Program-made: the position numbers and the translations under genes
Shown: piece by piece, positions 7,252 to 14,900 of the stretch
How the letters are laid out: every line of letters begins with the position of its first letter
Position numbering within the stretch: the stretch's first letter is position 1
The notes under the pieces: generated by a model
Databases searched by the model: none
Seen by the model: the letters and a program-made list of their open reading frames with translations, nothing else
What the model was told of the DNA's origin: nothing
NCBI GenBank assembly: GCA_934153805.1
Contig: CAKPFO010000029.1
Location: 1 to 19,604, forward strand
Length of the DNA: 19,604 nt
Direction of reading: 5' to 3'
Source of the DNA: an uncultured Clostridia bacterium
GTDB taxonomy: Bacteria; Bacillota; Clostridia; TANB77; CAG-508

Positions 7252-7323
7252 TTTTATATAGAATCCCATGGACTCATAATATGTTAAATTTAGAGAAAAT
7301 AAAAGAAGAAGGTGAAGAGTAAT

Positions 7324-8280
7324 ATGGACATGTATCAAAAAAGAAAAATGAGACAAGAAAAAAAGAAAAATGAAGATAATAATGAAAATCAAAATAAGAT
7401 AAATCTCTCATGGTACCCAGGTCATATGGCAAAAACAAAAAAACAAATACAAGAAGATTTAAAACTAATAGATGTAGTAGTAGAGGTATTAGATGCAAGA
7501 ATACCAAAGTCTAGTAGCAATCCAGATATACAAGAATGGATAAAGAATAAGAAAAAAGTGATTGCACTAAATAAATCAGATTTAGCAAGCGAAGAAGAAA
7601 ATAACAAGTGGATAAATTATTTTAAAAGAAAAGGTATACCTGCAGTTCTAACTGATTCAAATTCCGGAAAAGGCATTAATGAAATAATAAGAGAAATTGA
7701 AAAAGTAAATAATGATGATAAAGAAGCCTATGCCAATAAAGGAAGAGTAGGAAAAAGTATAAGAGTAATGGTATTAGGCGTACCAAACGTTGGAAAATCT
7801 TCTTTTATAAATAGAATTACTAAAAAGTCATCTGCACAAGTAGGAAATAAACCAGGTGTAACAAGACAAAAACAATGGATACGTGTAAATGAAAAGATAG
7901 AATTATTAGATACCCCTGGTGTACTATGGCCAAAATTTGAAAATGAGCAAATAGCATTAGACTTATCATTTACAGGAACAATAAAAGATGATATTTTAGA
8001 AAAAACAGAAATAGCTTACTATTTATTAAAATTTTTATTAGAACAAGAAAAGGAAAACTTAGTAAGTCGATATAAATTAGATATGCAAGAAGTAGTAAGC
8101 ATACTAAGCAATACAGACAATATGGAAAATGAAAATATATTAGAAATAATGCACATGATAGGAAGAAAAAGAGGAGCAATAATATCTGGAGGAAATGTAG
8201 ACGAAGAAAAAGTTGCAACAATCTTATTAGATGAGTTTAGAAGTGGAAAGCTAGGAAGAATAACAATAGAAAAATGTTAA
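7324..8280 (+). CDS. rbgA: ribosome biogenesis GTPase RbgA (YlqF)
   Basis: This 318-residue protein is a circularly permuted GTPase with motifs in the order G4-G1-G3: WYPGHMAK near the N-terminus, NKSD (83-86), GVPNVGKS (152-159), and DTPG (196-199) followed by LWPKF. The C-terminal domain has the usual late 50S-binding helices and ends IRTEKFGR-like (FRSGKLGRITIE). RbgA drives a late step of 50S subunit assembly. The ATG at 7324 is preferred because GGTGA (7311-7315) lies about 8 bases upstream; an in-frame GTG at 7312 would add four residues but has a poorer site. The N-terminal extension, about 25 residues of Lys and Glu, is longer than in Bacillus. mrnC follows within 62 bases. Confidence 0.95.
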   Translation: MDMYQKRKMRQEKKKNEDNNENQNKINLSWYPGHMAKTKKQIQEDLKLIDVVVEVLDARIPKSSSNPDIQEWIKNKKKVIALNKSDLASEEENNKWINYFKRKGIPAVLTDSNSGKGINEIIREIEKVNNDDKEAYANKGRVGKSIRVMVLGVPNVGKSSFINRITKKSSAQVGNKPGVTRQKQWIRVNEKIELLDTPGVLWPKFENEQIALDLSFTGTIKDDILEKTEIAYYLLKFLLEQEKENLVSRYKLDMQEVVSILSNTDNMENENILEIMHMIGRKRGAIISGGNVDEEKVATILLDEFRSGKLGRITIEKC

Positions 8281-8341
8281 AATAAGTATTTAGATTTGGA
8301 AAGAAATGACTCTTACATATGTAGGAAAGGGAAATATTAAT

Positions 8342-8749
8342 ATGGAAGAAATAGAAGGAATAATAGAAAGAGGCAAGCCTATAGAAGAGGTAAATATGAT
8401 GCCACCGCTTGTGTGGGCATATATAGGAGATAGTATTTATGAAATTTTTATAAGAATGCATTTTGTAAATACAACAAAACTAAATCCACATAAGTTACAT
8501 ATACAAACAATAAATTATGTTAAAGCTAAAGCACAGGCAGAAATCTTAAACAAAATATATGACAAATTAACAGAAAAAGAACAAGAAATAGTAAGAAGAG
8601 GAAGAAATGCTGAAAATCATCATTTGCCTAAAAATGCAAACATGAAAGAGTACATGTACGCAACTGCATTTGAGGCATTAATTGGATATTTATATTTGTC
8701 AAAACAAGATGAAAGACTAAGAGAAATTTTGAGTATGTGCTTAGAATAA
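8342..8749 (+). CDS. mrnC: mini-ribonuclease III, 23S rRNA maturation (MrnC)
   Basis: The 135-residue protein has the RNase III catalytic domain without a dsRNA-binding domain, as is typical of MrnC: LVWAYIGDSIYE with catalytic Asp30, RRGRNAENHHLPKN in the middle, and ATAFEALIGYLYL with Glu111. MrnC trims both ends of 23S rRNA in Bacillus and acts as a dimer. I prefer the ATG at 8342, 11 bases after AGGAAAGGG, because it gives the usual short lead before the catalytic helix. An upstream in-frame ATG at 8306, behind GGAAAG, would add 12 residues and cannot be excluded. It follows rbgA, so two ribosome-assembly functions share an operon. Confidence 0.93.
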   Translation: MEEIEGIIERGKPIEEVNMMPPLVWAYIGDSIYEIFIRMHFVNTTKLNPHKLHIQTINYVKAKAQAEILNKIYDKLTEKEQEIVRRGRNAENHHLPKNANMKEYMYATAFEALIGYLYLSKQDERLREILSMCLE

Positions 8750-8823
8750 AAATATACTAATATATTTAGAAAAATCAGTTTTAGATAATATACAAAAATG
8801 AGTTATAAATTTTTTCGAAAATA

Positions 8824-8852
8824 TTGAAACAAAAATAGTTTTATGTTATTAT
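8824..8852 (+). promoter_or_regulatory. sigma-A promoter for the small membrane peptide and probably cdaA
   Basis: TTGAAA (8824-8829), a 17-base spacer and TATTAT (8847-8852) lie 38 bases before the ATG at 8890. The rest of the 140-base gap after mrnC is AT-rich with no visible gene and no clear terminator. Confidence 0.6.
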
Positions 8853-8889
8853 AAAAAAGAAGTTATTTATACACAAAGGAGGATGTATT

Positions 8890-9009
8890 ATGTCAAAAAG
8901 TAATAATAAAATAGATAAAAGCAAGATATTTGTAAGAGTAATGGCTTTTTTCTTAGCGGCTCTTATGGTGCTAAGTGTGGCTGCTACATTAATTTACTGT
9001 TTAGTATAA
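8890..9009 (+). CDS. 39-residue single-pass membrane peptide
   Basis: This short gene has a near-perfect ribosome site (AAAGGAGG) 8 bases before the ATG and a promoter upstream, so it is very likely translated. The peptide has a charged N-terminus (MSKSNNKIDKSK), then one hydrophobic helix of about 25 residues (VMAFFLAALMVLSVAATLIY) ending in CLV. The layout of a basic head plus one helix at 30-40 residues resembles the Prli42 and DUF4044 small membrane proteins of Firmicutes, but at this length homology cannot be shown by eye. The positive head should remain in the cytoplasm. cdaA, also a membrane protein, follows 68 bases later and may share the transcript. Confidence 0.75.
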   Translation: MSKSNNKIDKSKIFVRVMAFFLAALMVLSVAATLIYCLV

Positions 9010-9077
9010 AGGGAAAAACTGCTATAAAATAAATTGTAAGGCTAAGCTTATAACTTAGAAAAGGAATGAAATTAAAT

Positions 9078-9995
9078 ATGAAGGATAATTTTTTTACAGC
9101 ATTTAGCGACTTTTGGAGTTTAAATGTATTAAATTATATAGAAGAATTAAATCAAAACCCAATAAGACTTATCTCATTAATTTTAGATTTAACAATAGTA
9201 ATATTTTTAGTATATAAATTAATAAAGGCAACAAAAAATTCAAGAGTATGGCAATTAATAAAAGGAATTACATTACTAATTGTACTTACTGTAGTAAGTG
9301 GATGGCTTAGATTAGATATATGTCATTATATATTAACATCAGTAATGACATATGGAGTTATAGTAATGATAGTTATATTCCAGCCAGAATTAAGAAGAGG
9401 TCTAGAACAATTAGGAACTAATAAGTTTACAAAGTTTTTTGGAATAGATAAAGATATTATTACGAAAACAAAAGAAAATATTTATAGAATAGCAATAGCA
9501 GCAAGTGAGCTTTCAAAAACAAAAACAGGAGCATTAATAGTAATAGAAAGAGATATAAAAATAGGAGATATAGCAGAAACAGGAGTAGAAATGGATTCAG
9601 AAATTTCTCCACAACTATTAGTAAATATTTTTGTGCCAAATACACCATTACATGATGGAGCTGTTATTATAAGTAATAACAAAATACAAGCAGCAGCATG
9701 TATTTTACCACTTTCAAATGATAAGCAAATAGCTAAAGAATTAGGAACAAGACATAGAGCAGCAATAGGAATTTCAAAAGAGACAGATAGCATAGCAGTA
9801 GTTGTCTCAGAAGAAACAGGAAAAATATCAATAGCTAAAGACGGAACATTAATTGCCGATGTTTCAGAAGAGACCTTAAGGAAAATATTAATTAAAAATA
9901 TAGTTACAAATAGAATGGTTGATGAAAAACAAAAAAAGAACGACAGATTAGCAAAAATAAAAAATAAATTTAAAAGTAAAAAGAATAGAAATTAG
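9078..9995 (+). CDS. cdaA: diadenylate cyclase CdaA (c-di-AMP synthase)
   Basis: The protein joins two ATP into c-di-AMP at the membrane. Three N-terminal helices (LISLILDLTIVIFLVY; ITLLIVLTVVSGWL; ILTSVMTYGVIVMIVIF) precede the DAC domain with PLHDGAVII (Asp193-Gly-Ala) and GTRHRAAIGISKETDS (Arg225-His-Arg). A short linker and a very basic tail end the chain at about 305 residues, a little longer than the Bacillus enzyme. The ATG at 9066 touches the AAGGA ribosome site directly and so is unlikely; the ATG at 9078, 12 bases after it, is preferred. In most Firmicutes cdaR and glmM follow; here truA follows and no cdaR is present in the window. Confidence 0.94.
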   Translation: MKDNFFTAFSDFWSLNVLNYIEELNQNPIRLISLILDLTIVIFLVYKLIKATKNSRVWQLIKGITLLIVLTVVSGWLRLDICHYILTSVMTYGVIVMIVIFQPELRRGLEQLGTNKFTKFFGIDKDIITKTKENIYRIAIAASELSKTKTGALIVIERDIKIGDIAETGVEMDSEISPQLLVNIFVPNTPLHDGAVIISNNKIQAAACILPLSNDKQIAKELGTRHRAAIGISKETDSIAVVVSEETGKISIAKDGTLIADVSEETLRKILIKNIVTNRMVDEKQKKNDRLAKIKNKFKSKKNRN

Positions 9996-9996
9996 A

Positions 9997-10046
9997 AGTT
10001 AGAGGTTAGAATATTACAAAAGATTTTCAACATCTAACTTCTAACT
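9997..10046 (+). repeat. imperfect inverted repeat between cdaA and truA
   Basis: AGTTAGAGGTTAGA (9997-10010) pairs with TCTAACTTCTAACT (10033-10046): 14 positions with one G-T pair and a 22-base loop. No T tract follows. Each arm is itself a near-duplicate of TTAGAAG/TTAGAGG. It may be a small mobile repeat or an mRNA processing or stability element. Confidence 0.6.
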
Positions 10047-10063
10047 GTTAAAAGAGGTTAAAT

Positions 10064-10801
10064 ATGAGAAATATAAGATTAACAATAGAATATGACGGAA
10101 AAGACTTTAACGGATGGCAAAAACAGCCTAATAAGTTAAACATTCAAGGAGAAATAGAAAGAGCAATAGAAACAATAACAGGAGAAAAAGTAGATTTAAT
10201 AGCATCAGGAAGAACAGATGCCGGAGTTCATGCGCTAGCACAAGTAGCCAATTTTAAGACTAATAGTAAATTGCCAATAGAAAAATTTGCAATAGCAATA
10301 AATTCAAAATTGAAGAAATCTATTAGAATACAAAAAGCGGAAGAAGTAGATGAAAGATTTCATAGTAGGTATAGTTGCAAAAGGAAAACATATAGATATA
10401 TTATAAATAACGGAGAGCAAGGTTCAGCAATATATAGAAACTTAGAATATTACATACCAACTAAATTAGATGCAAACAAAATGAAAGAAGCAATAAAATA
10501 TTTTGAAGGAGAGCATGACTTTAAAGGATTTAAGGCAAGCGGAACAAGCAGTAAAAGTAGTGTTAGAGTTATTTACGAAACAAAAATAAAAGTAGAAGGT
10601 GAAAGAATAGTAATAGAACTAACAGGAAATGGCTTTTTGTATAATATGGTTAGAATTATAGCCGGAACATTAGTAGACGTAGGATTAGGCAAAATAAATT
10701 CAAAAGAAATACCAGACATTATAAATTCAGGAGATAGAACAAGAGCAGGAAAAACATTACCACCATATGCACTATATTTAGTAAGTGTAATATATGAATA
10801 A
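10064..10801 (+). CDS. truA: tRNA pseudouridine(38-40) synthase TruA
   Basis: This 245-residue protein has the standard TruA length and motifs: LTIEYDGKDFNGWQKQP at the N-terminus, GRTDAGVHA with the catalytic Asp52, RFHSRYSCKRKTYRYII, GEHDFKGF, and GNGFLYNMVRIIAGTLVDVG near the C-terminus. It converts uridines 38-40 of the tRNA anticodon stem-loop to pseudouridine. The ribosome site is AAAGAGG, 7 bases before the ATG. It follows cdaA and the inverted repeat, and it converges on the - strand gene through the hairpin at 10819-10847. Confidence 0.95.
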   Translation: MRNIRLTIEYDGKDFNGWQKQPNKLNIQGEIERAIETITGEKVDLIASGRTDAGVHALAQVANFKTNSKLPIEKFAIAINSKLKKSIRIQKAEEVDERFHSRYSCKRKTYRYIINNGEQGSAIYRNLEYYIPTKLDANKMKEAIKYFEGEHDFKGFKASGTSSKSSVRVIYETKIKVEGERIVIELTGNGFLYNMVRIIAGTLVDVGLGKINSKEIPDIINSGDRTRAGKTLPPYALYLVSVIYE

Positions 10802-10818
10802 ATAGAGAAAAATAAAAA

Positions 10819-10847
10819 AACAAGGTATCATTATTCGATACCTTGTT
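10819..10847 (-). terminator. terminator of the - strand gene, also at the end of truA
   Basis: ACAAGGTATC and GATACCTTGT form a 10-11 bp stem with a 7-base loop. Read on the - strand it is followed by TTTTTTTATTTTT, an excellent terminator. On the + strand only TCTCGTTTT follows, so it is weaker for truA. The stop codon of the - strand gene lies inside the loop. Confidence 0.85.
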
Positions 10848-11079
10848 CTCGTTTTAATGGTGAATCTGGTAAGTGATTCATGCTTCTACAAACCTGCAAT
10901 GCCGGTTTGTGAAAAGTAGGACTGTCTTCATGCAGTTTTCGCTGCTTTTCTAACTCCGTAATCATTTCCCGAGCCTTTTTATCCCGATAATTTTCACATT
11001 CACGTTTACGAATTTCATGAATACGAGAACTATTAAAAGAAAATGAATCGGGGGAGATGAACTGTAATATACAATACAT
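10831..11079 (-). CDS. 82-residue protein of unknown function, probably acquired
   Basis: I do not recognise this protein. It is very likely real: AAGGAGG lies 8 bases before its ATG, an extended -10 promoter lies just upstream, and a terminator overlaps its stop. The sequence is mostly polar and helical (IHEIRKRECENYRDKKAREM, then ITELEKQRKLHEDSP), ending with a Pro-containing tail. It has three Cys and no membrane helix or signal peptide. Seven of its eight Arg codons are CGN, while neighbouring genes use AGA almost throughout; CCC, CCG and CTG also appear. GC by hand count is about 37%, above most of the flanking DNA. It is the only - strand gene in the window, set between truA and a membrane protein gene. 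This fits recent acquisition, perhaps from a plasmid or phage, but that is inference. Confidence 0.75.
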   Translation of the reverse strand: MYCILQFISPDSFSFNSSRIHEIRKRECENYRDKKAREMITELEKQRKLHEDSPTFHKPALQVCRSMNHLPDSPLKREQGIE

Positions 11080-11123
11080 GACAAAACCTCCTTAAAAAAG
11101 ACAAAATTTATTGTTATGCGCAC

Positions 11124-11152
11124 ATTATAGCATAAGCAATATACAAAATCAA
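11124..11152 (-). promoter_or_regulatory. strong extended -10 promoter for the - strand gene
   Basis: Read on the - strand: TTGATT (11152-11147), 17 bases, TATAAT (11129-11124) preceded by TGC, an extended -10. The implied leader is about 38 bases long. It is the best sigma-A match outside the rRNA leader. Confidence 0.8.
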
Positions 11153-11304
11153 GGATTTTCACAAAACAAAGCACATAAAAAATGTTAAAATCATAATATA
11201 TATAAGAGATATATAATAAATTAAATTTAAATATTATATAACAAGAGAATATAAACGGAAACATAAAATTATTATGTGTACCTAGGAAAGGAATGATAAT
11301 AACA

Positions 11305-11775
11305 ATGAATACATTATTACTCTTTTTTGCATTACCAGTTGCTACAATAATTTTAGCAATAGTCTTAGAAAAAATATTAAGATGCCCAATACTTACAGCA
11401 GCTACATTTTTTGCCACATACTTAATTGTAGCATTTGCCTTATTTGATGCTAGCTTTTTAGTATACGCAATTGCATACACAATACTTGCGTATATAACAG
11501 CAGTAATTGCAGGATTTTTATTTTGTAAGATAAGGAGAGAAGACTGCCATTGCAAGGGAAATCATGAAAATAATATACAAACAGTAAATTTAACAGATAA
11601 AGCTGTTACAAGAATTGCAAATGAAGTTACAGAAATTTTAAGTAATGAAAGTGAAGAAAAAGAAAACTGTAATTGTAATAGTTGCAACTGTATGTTAGCA
11701 GATACAGCGACAGTAAATGTAAGAAACAATGCTACTGGAGGAAGAACGACCTGGTGCTGTACCAGAAGAAGGTAA
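11305..11775 (+). CDS. three-helix membrane protein with Cys-rich C-terminal tail
   Basis: I do not recognise this protein of about 156 residues. Three membrane helices fill the first half: LLLFFALPVATIILAIVLE, LTAATFFATYLIVAFALF and LVYAIAYTILAYITAVIAGF. The second half is soluble and polar, with nine Cys in three groups: FCKIRREDCHCKG, ENCNCNSCNCM and WCC near the end. Such spacing suggests metal binding or disulphides, but no known site matches. The ATG at 11293 touches the AAGGA ribosome site, so the ATG at 11305 is preferred. The stop is directly followed by a long inverted repeat, and the last residues (TTWCCTRRR) may have been altered by that insertion. No clear promoter is seen in the 140-base AT-rich gap on its left. 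Confidence 0.65.
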   Translation: MNTLLLFFALPVATIILAIVLEKILRCPILTAATFFATYLIVAFALFDASFLVYAIAYTILAYITAVIAGFLFCKIRREDCHCKGNHENNIQTVNLTDKAVTRIANEVTEILSNESEEKENCNCNSCNCMLADTATVNVRNNATGGRTTWCCTRRR

Positions 11776-11884
11776 AAGGACATTTGGGGACGGGGCACTT
11801 TTGTCCTTTACATAATTGAAATGTGTACTGAAAAAATATTTTCTTTATGTAAAGGACAAAAGTGCCCCGTCCCCAAATGTCCTT
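11776..11884. mobile_element. MITE/REP-like element with 38-bp perfect inverted arms
   Basis: The left arm, 11776-11813 (begins AAGGACATTTGGGGACGGGG), is the exact reverse complement of the right arm, 11847-11884, around a 33-base AT-rich centre. The arms are much richer in GC than the surroundings. The words GGGGACGGGGCACTTTTGTCC recur, as I recall, as dispersed palindromes in many Firmicutes genomes; a link to IS200-like (RAYT-type) transposases is recollection, not shown here. There is no transposase in the window. It lies exactly between a stop codon and the addA promoter and could form a very stable RNA hairpin. Confidence 0.8.
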
Positions 11885-11904
11885 AAAATCTTTTAATAAT
11901 AAAA

Positions 11905-11933
11905 TTGAAAAACTAAATACTATATGATATACT
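11905..11933 (+). promoter_or_regulatory. extended -10 promoter for addA
   Basis: TTGAAA (11905-11910), 17 bases, TATACT (11928-11933) preceded by TGA, an extended -10. It begins 20 bases after the inverted repeat and lies 25 bases before the addA ATG. Confidence 0.75.
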
Positions 11934-11958
11934 TTAGAAAAAAACAAGGAGAACTATT

Positions 11959-14900
11959 ATGCCTGAGGTAAAATGGACGAAAGAACAAGAACAAGCAATT
12001 TTTCAAAAAAATTCAAATATATTAGTAGCAGCGGCAGCTGGCAGTGGAAAAACCGCAGTGCTTGTTGAACGTATAATAAACAAAGTAATAAATGAAAAAA
12101 TAGATATAGACAAAATTTTGGTAGTTACATTTACTAATGCAGCAGCAAGTGAAATGAGACAAAGAATATTAGAAGCAATATATAAAAAAATAGATGAAAA
12201 TCCAAAAGATATTCATTTACAAAGGCAAATAAACTTATTAAATAAATCAAGTATATGCACAATACACTCATTTTGCTTAGATGTAATAAAAAATTACTTT
12301 TATGAGATAGATGTTTCAGCTAATTTTAGAATTGGAGATACTGCAGAAATTGAACTATTAAAAGAAGATGTTTTAGAAGAACTATTTGAAGAAAAATATT
12401 TAAATAATGACAAAGAATTTATAAAATTAATTAACAACTTTACAACATATAAAGGTGACGAGCCATTAAAAGAATTAATTTTAAAAATTTATAATTATAT
12501 ACAAAGTGCACCTTTTCCAGATGAATGGATAGAACAAAAAGTTGAAATGTTTAATCTAAAAGAGAATATAGACTTTTCTCAAACTATATGGGGACAAATA
12601 TTACTAAAGGAATTTTTAAGTCAAGTATTAGAAAGTAAATTAAAGCTCCAAAATGTGCAGAAAAATTTAAATAGATTTTTTGAACTAGAAAAGTTTTCTA
12701 CAGTCATAGCAAATGACATTGATCAACTAGAAAAATTAGAAAAAAGTATAAAAGCAGATACAAAAGAACTATGGGAGAAAACATACATAAATGCAAATGA
12801 GCTTAAATTTGACAAATGGCCAGTAGATAGAAAAGCTACAATAGACTATAAAAATGAAGCAAAAGAAATTAGGGATAAAGTAAAAAAAGAGCTAGATGCA
12901 AGTATAAAGAAAATATTTATATATAATTCAAAGGAAGCTACTACAGATATTTTCGATATGTACAAATTATTAGTAAGCTTAAAAGATATAATACTAGAAT
13001 TTGAACAAAAATTTTCAGATGCAAAAAAACAAAAAAATATAATAGATTTTCATGATATAGAGCATTATGCCTTGAAAATATTAGTAAAAAAAGATGAAAA
13101 TGGAGAATATAAACCTACTGATGTGGCAAATAAAATAAAAGAGAAATTTAACGAAATAGACATCGATGAATATCAAGATAGTAATTTGGTTCAGGAAAAT
13201 ATTCTAAATAGTATATCAAATAGGAAAAATATATTTATGGTAGGAGATGTAAAGCAGAGTATATATAAGTTTAGGCAAGCAAGACCAGAATTATTTATAG
13301 AAAAATATGAGAAATATTTAGATGTTGAGCAAGACAACAGTGATGGAATGAAAATAAAATTATTTAAAAATTTTAGAAGTAGAAAAAATATTCTAGATAT
13401 AACTAATATAATTTTTGAAAACATAATGAGCAAAGAACTTGGAGATATTAATTATGATGAAAATGAGTATTTAAATTTAGGTGCAAACTATGAAGAACCA
13501 CCTGAAAACATAAAAGAATATGCAGGTTTGGCAGAGCTACACATAATAGACTTAAGTAACAAAGAAGATGAAGATATCTATATAAATAGTGAAGAAACTG
13601 GAGAAGAGCAAGCAGAAGAAAACGAAGAACCAATCGAAAATACATTAATAGAAGCTAAGTTTGTAGCAAATAAAATAAAAGAATTAATAAAAAGCAATTA
13701 TCAAGTATATGATAGAAAAGCAGGATATAGAAAAATAACATACAAAGACATAGTAATTTTGCTAAGAGCAACATCAAATGTAGCACCAGTATACGAAAAA
13801 GAGCTAACTCAATTAGATATACCAGTATTTAGCGATGCTTCAGCAGAATATTTAGACTCTACAGAGATACAAACAATTATGTCTGTATTAAAAATAATAG
13901 ATAATCCAATGCAGGATATACCATTAGTAACAGTATTAAGGTCAATAATTGGAAGTTTTACAGACAATGACTTAATAGAAATAAGATTAGCGGATAGAAA
14001 TAGTAATTTTTATACAGCATTAATAAAATCTAGAATATCTGTAAAAGAATCAATAAGAAAAAAAATAGATACATTTTTAGACAATCTAGAAAAATGGAAA
14101 AAACAAGAAGAATATATGAGCATAGATGAAATTATTTGGCAAATATATGTAGATACAAACTACTATAATTATGTAGGTTTACTTACAAATGGAAAATTAA
14201 GACAAGCTAACTTGAAAATGCTTTTTGAAAAAGCTAAACAATATGAATCAGCAAGTTTTAAGGGATTATATAACTTTATTGGATTTATAGATAAACTAAA
14301 AACAAGTAGTAAAGACATGCAAGCGGCTAAGATTATTGGGGAAAATGATGATGTTGTTAGAATAATGAGTATTCATAAAAGTAAAGGTTTGGAGTTTCCA
14401 ATAGTATTTTTGTGTGGAACAGCAAAAAGATTTAACATGAAAGACTTAAACGAAAATATATTAATGCATCAAGATTTGGGATTTGGACCCAAATATATAG
14501 ATTATGATAGAAGAATAGAATATAGTACATTAGCTAAAGAGGCAATAAAAATAAGAAATAGGACAGAAACGATATCTGAGGAAATGAGAGTATTGTATGT
14601 TGCACTAACAAGAGCAAAAGAAAAATTATATATTACGGGAATATCTAAAGATACACAAAAAGATTTAAAAGAAAAATCTGATCTGTTAAGTATGTATGCC
14701 GACAGCGATAAAATAGAAAAAAATATTTTACAAAAGTGTAAATCATATTTAGATTGGATAGAAGTAGTATATTTAAAAAATAAAGAAAAAATGAAATCAA
14801 TAATAGAATTATATGAGCATAGTGGAAAAGAAATACAAGCAAATGAGGAAATAACTAAAGAAGAAACAAAAAGCTTTGGAAAAGCAGAAGATAAAAATAA

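Noticed and set aside
9031..9056. Small inverted repeat CTAAG/CTTAG before cdaA
   Set aside because: A five-base stem with a seven-base loop is expected by chance in this composition.
9066..9080. ATG 9066 as the cdaA start
   Set aside because: It touches the AAGGA ribosome site with no spacer; ATG 9078 is better placed. The same pattern holds for 11293 versus 11305.
11562..11798. Open - strand frame across the Cys-rich gene end and the inverted repeat
   Set aside because: It has no ribosome site and is antisense to a coding region; it is a by-product of the repeat.
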